A stretch of DNA of 64,000 nucleotides from positions 424,980-488,979 of the forward strand of contig JAMXBD010001092.1 of assembly GCA_024138025.1 (NCBI GenBank), read 5' to 3'. The position numbers and the translations under genes were made by a program. Shown here piece after piece: positions 62,041 to 64,000 of this stretch. Within the stretch, counting starts at the first letter, position 1. Each line of letters starts with the position of its first letter. This DNA comes from Combretum micranthum. Lineage: Eukaryota; Streptophyta; Magnoliopsida; Myrtales; Combretaceae. The notes below the pieces were generated by a model, which saw nothing but the letters and a program-made list of their open reading frames with translations, was not told the DNA's origin and did no database searches.

Positions 62041-63572
62041 AAGAACGAGCTATCCGTACATATCCTAAAACCGGCTGGGGAACAGTCGGCGTACTTGTGA
62101 CGAAGCCATTTTAATTTATGTTTATAATTATGTGCCTGAAGACTCTACTGATACCCGCTGTTTTATACAAAACCACGTAGAGGAGAAGATGAATTAAAGT
62201 ACGCAGCACGTTAGCATGTTCCTACAGTTCGTAAAAATAAAATTAATATTTGAAAAAGGTCCTTTGCAAATATTGACGCCTGTTGGTCCACTGTGCATAA
62301 TAGATCAAATTTCCTTCCGAACAATTTGGTTACTTTGACGTAAGGTACAGATTAGTCTTTATAAATAATTCGTCAACAATTAAGCATGGTAAAGATGCTT
62401 AATGAGCTGATTAACAGTATTTTATTGTGCAAAAACACCACCCCGACAGGGTCGGTGAAGTTCTACATATAATTTTTTAATTCAATCCAATGGTTTATTT
62501 TGGTGGTTTTATGAACACTGCCTTTACTATAATGCTAAAAGAATTTTTGCTCATACATTCGTCATATAGATTATGTTGATTTAAGAATATATCATCGATC
62601 AATTATTACAAAAAAAATTGACATTTAAAAACAGAAATTTTACTAAGAATATAGGTAAAAAAAGTTATATCTCTATAAATATAATTAGTGATGATCTTTT
62701 TGTAATCAAAATTTTTATTTAGAAATAGAAATCTTGTTTTAAATCTCAGAGATTTCTTATAATGAATAATATTTTGTATATATGTACGATAAGCGATAAT
62801 ATTTATTAATTATAATAAACTGGATTGTACTACATTTAATTTTGTTGCCAAATTCTACATGATAGGAATAGGACACCTTTGAACCTATACATGAAATTTA
62901 TTTGACAACCCTTGCAATATCCAATAAAATCTATACCAACAAATAACATGGAGCAAGATGTACAATATGATAGGATTATCTGCTCTATCTTAGGTTTATG
63001 TCCCCTCAATGGAAATGCTAACCCCTCATTATTCAATTGATATTTATTTTTATTTCAATATATCTTTAAATTCATTGAGAAAATTTACATAGCAATGCTA
63101 TGAAATGGTAATCACACAATTAAATAGACAAAGTGCAGTTTTAGCAAGAGGATAAGTTCGTAATTCAACATATTTTCTAAATTTCTTCCTTTTCTATTTA
63201 ACGTGGCATCTTATCTGGGTACAATAAAAATAAAATAAAATTATAGAAAGATATATCTCTTTATATACATAACCCACAAAAAATATCTCAAAAGTATAAT
63301 AATGGCTAATTGTTTATCCTATAATTAATATTTAGTCATCCAAACTTAATAGTAAATATTTATCTTAATATGGATATACAACTAATTTTTAAGCGAAAAC
63401 AAATGAGATAATCTCACGAATGATATCTTAATTTTGATAAAATATACAATTAGGTGCTTAAACTTTGAAATTCATCAATTTAGTATTTGAAAAATTTTTA
63501 AATCAATCAATTTAGTACCTAAAAAAACTTAATAAAAATACTGTTGGCATGTACTAAAAGTCTTTTCAGATA
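62041..63572. other. Intergenic DNA, no gene supported
   Basis: AT-rich sequence. The minus-strand frame at 62836-63036 has no recognised domain. Loose repeats of ATCAATTTAGTA type begin near 63470. Confidence 0.45.
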
Positions 63573-63665
63573 TCAAATTGATCAATTTTAAAATTCAAGT
63601 ACTAAATTGATCAATTTTAAAATTTAATTACTAAATTGACCAATTTTAAAATTTAAATACTTAAT
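63573..63665. repeat. 29-bp tandem repeat, about three units
   Basis: The word T/CCAATTTTAAAATTYAA recurs at 63582, 63611 and 63640, an exact 29-base period. Units join through TACTAAATTGA. More diverged relatives precede it from about 63470. Confidence 0.85.
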
Positions 63666-63780
63666 TATATATTTTATAAAAATTCCATTATAGTCCAAAA
63701 TACTATCGTAAAACAAGTTAATCGACCGTCAAAAAGCGAAAAAGAAAAAATTGTTCCCTTGGGTTTTTTATGATTACTAC

Positions 63781-63852
63781 CTGAAGTCTCTGGTTCTGAT
63801 CTAGGAACAGTGCCCAGTCTGCTTTCACTGAGACTGAGATGTGGAAGCACAC
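63781..63852 (-). CDS. Probable internal exon of a gene beginning beyond the right edge
   Basis: On the minus strand a T-rich tract and GCAG acceptor (63853-63856) precede 72 nt, followed by a GTAGTA donor at 63775-63780. Two frames are open. One reads VLPHLSLSESRLGTVPRSEP, a Ser/Pro-rich piece typical of disordered regions. No neighbouring exon is found inside the window, and I do not recognise the protein. The base composition is clearly richer in G+C than the flanks, which supports an exon. Upstream exons would lie past 64000. Confidence 0.35.
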
Positions 63853-64000
63853 CTGCAACAAAAAAAAGTTCCCAACGTGTTACCTATCCAAATTGAGAAA
63901 TCCAACGGCTCACAGTACCCAACATCATCATTTTGATCACAAAAGAGTACCATCTTAAACAACTGACAAAACCCAAAAACCATCAATAAGGCCTGTAGTT

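Noticed and set aside
1..64000. tRNA, rRNA or snRNA genes
   Set aside because: I scanned for the GGTTCRANYCC box and obvious cloverleaf or rRNA blocks and saw none. A tRNAscan-SE or Infernal run would be decisive.

Overview
The window is nuclear DNA of a flowering plant, probably a eudicot; I cannot name the species. It is AT-rich, intron-bearing and crowded with LTR retrotransposons, miniature DNA transposons and satellite-like repeats. There is no sign of prokaryotic or organellar organisation. Only one host gene can be modelled from start to stop. Most of the remaining sequence is transposon or decayed intergenic DNA.

Layout, left to right. (1) 1-6775: decayed repeats, including a copia-like LTR tail at the left edge and a probable long gypsy-type LTR at about 3439-5170. 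(2) 6781-14890: a Ty1/copia element with two LTRs, an AGCAT target duplication, a Met-type primer site and a broken gag-pol. It was split by a 3,585-bp solo LTR (7953-11537, ACGTA duplication). Removing the insert and one duplication rejoins the copia frame exactly. (3) 17249-17945: a miniature TRIM-like LTR element on the minus strand, sitting in a fold-back MITE. (4) 25242-26544: a complete 1,303-bp LTR element with no coding capacity and a perfect CTAGT duplication. (5) 27265-28106: a non-autonomous hAT element with a perfect 8-bp duplication. (6) 29850-30345: a 61-bp minisatellite in which each unit is a pair of ~30-bp half-units. (7) 32560-40430: long LTR-like remnants.

(8) 43482-45545, minus strand: a four-exon gene for a 201-residue protein. 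It has a basic N-terminus, a canonical RxxLxxxxN destruction box and an acidic C-terminal tail. It is most likely a sororin-like cohesin-protecting protein, with a possible E2F site upstream.

(9) 45965-60275: the most striking structure. A diverged satellite with a ~170-bp period forms two arms in opposite orientation: about 17 units on the left and about 34 on the right, around a ~1.2-kb spacer. At least four later insertions interrupt it, and in each case the satellite resumes where it stopped, after a 5-bp duplication. (10) 61052-61590: a second hAT MITE. 61722-62040: a fold-back MITE of the same family as in (3). 63781-63852: a likely internal exon of a minus-strand gene that begins beyond the right edge.

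The elements do not form a pathway. The window records serial insertion: satellite arms first, then LTR elements into them; copia first, then a gypsy-type LTR into it. One small cell-cycle gene lies a few hundred bases from the satellite arm and is transcribed away from it.
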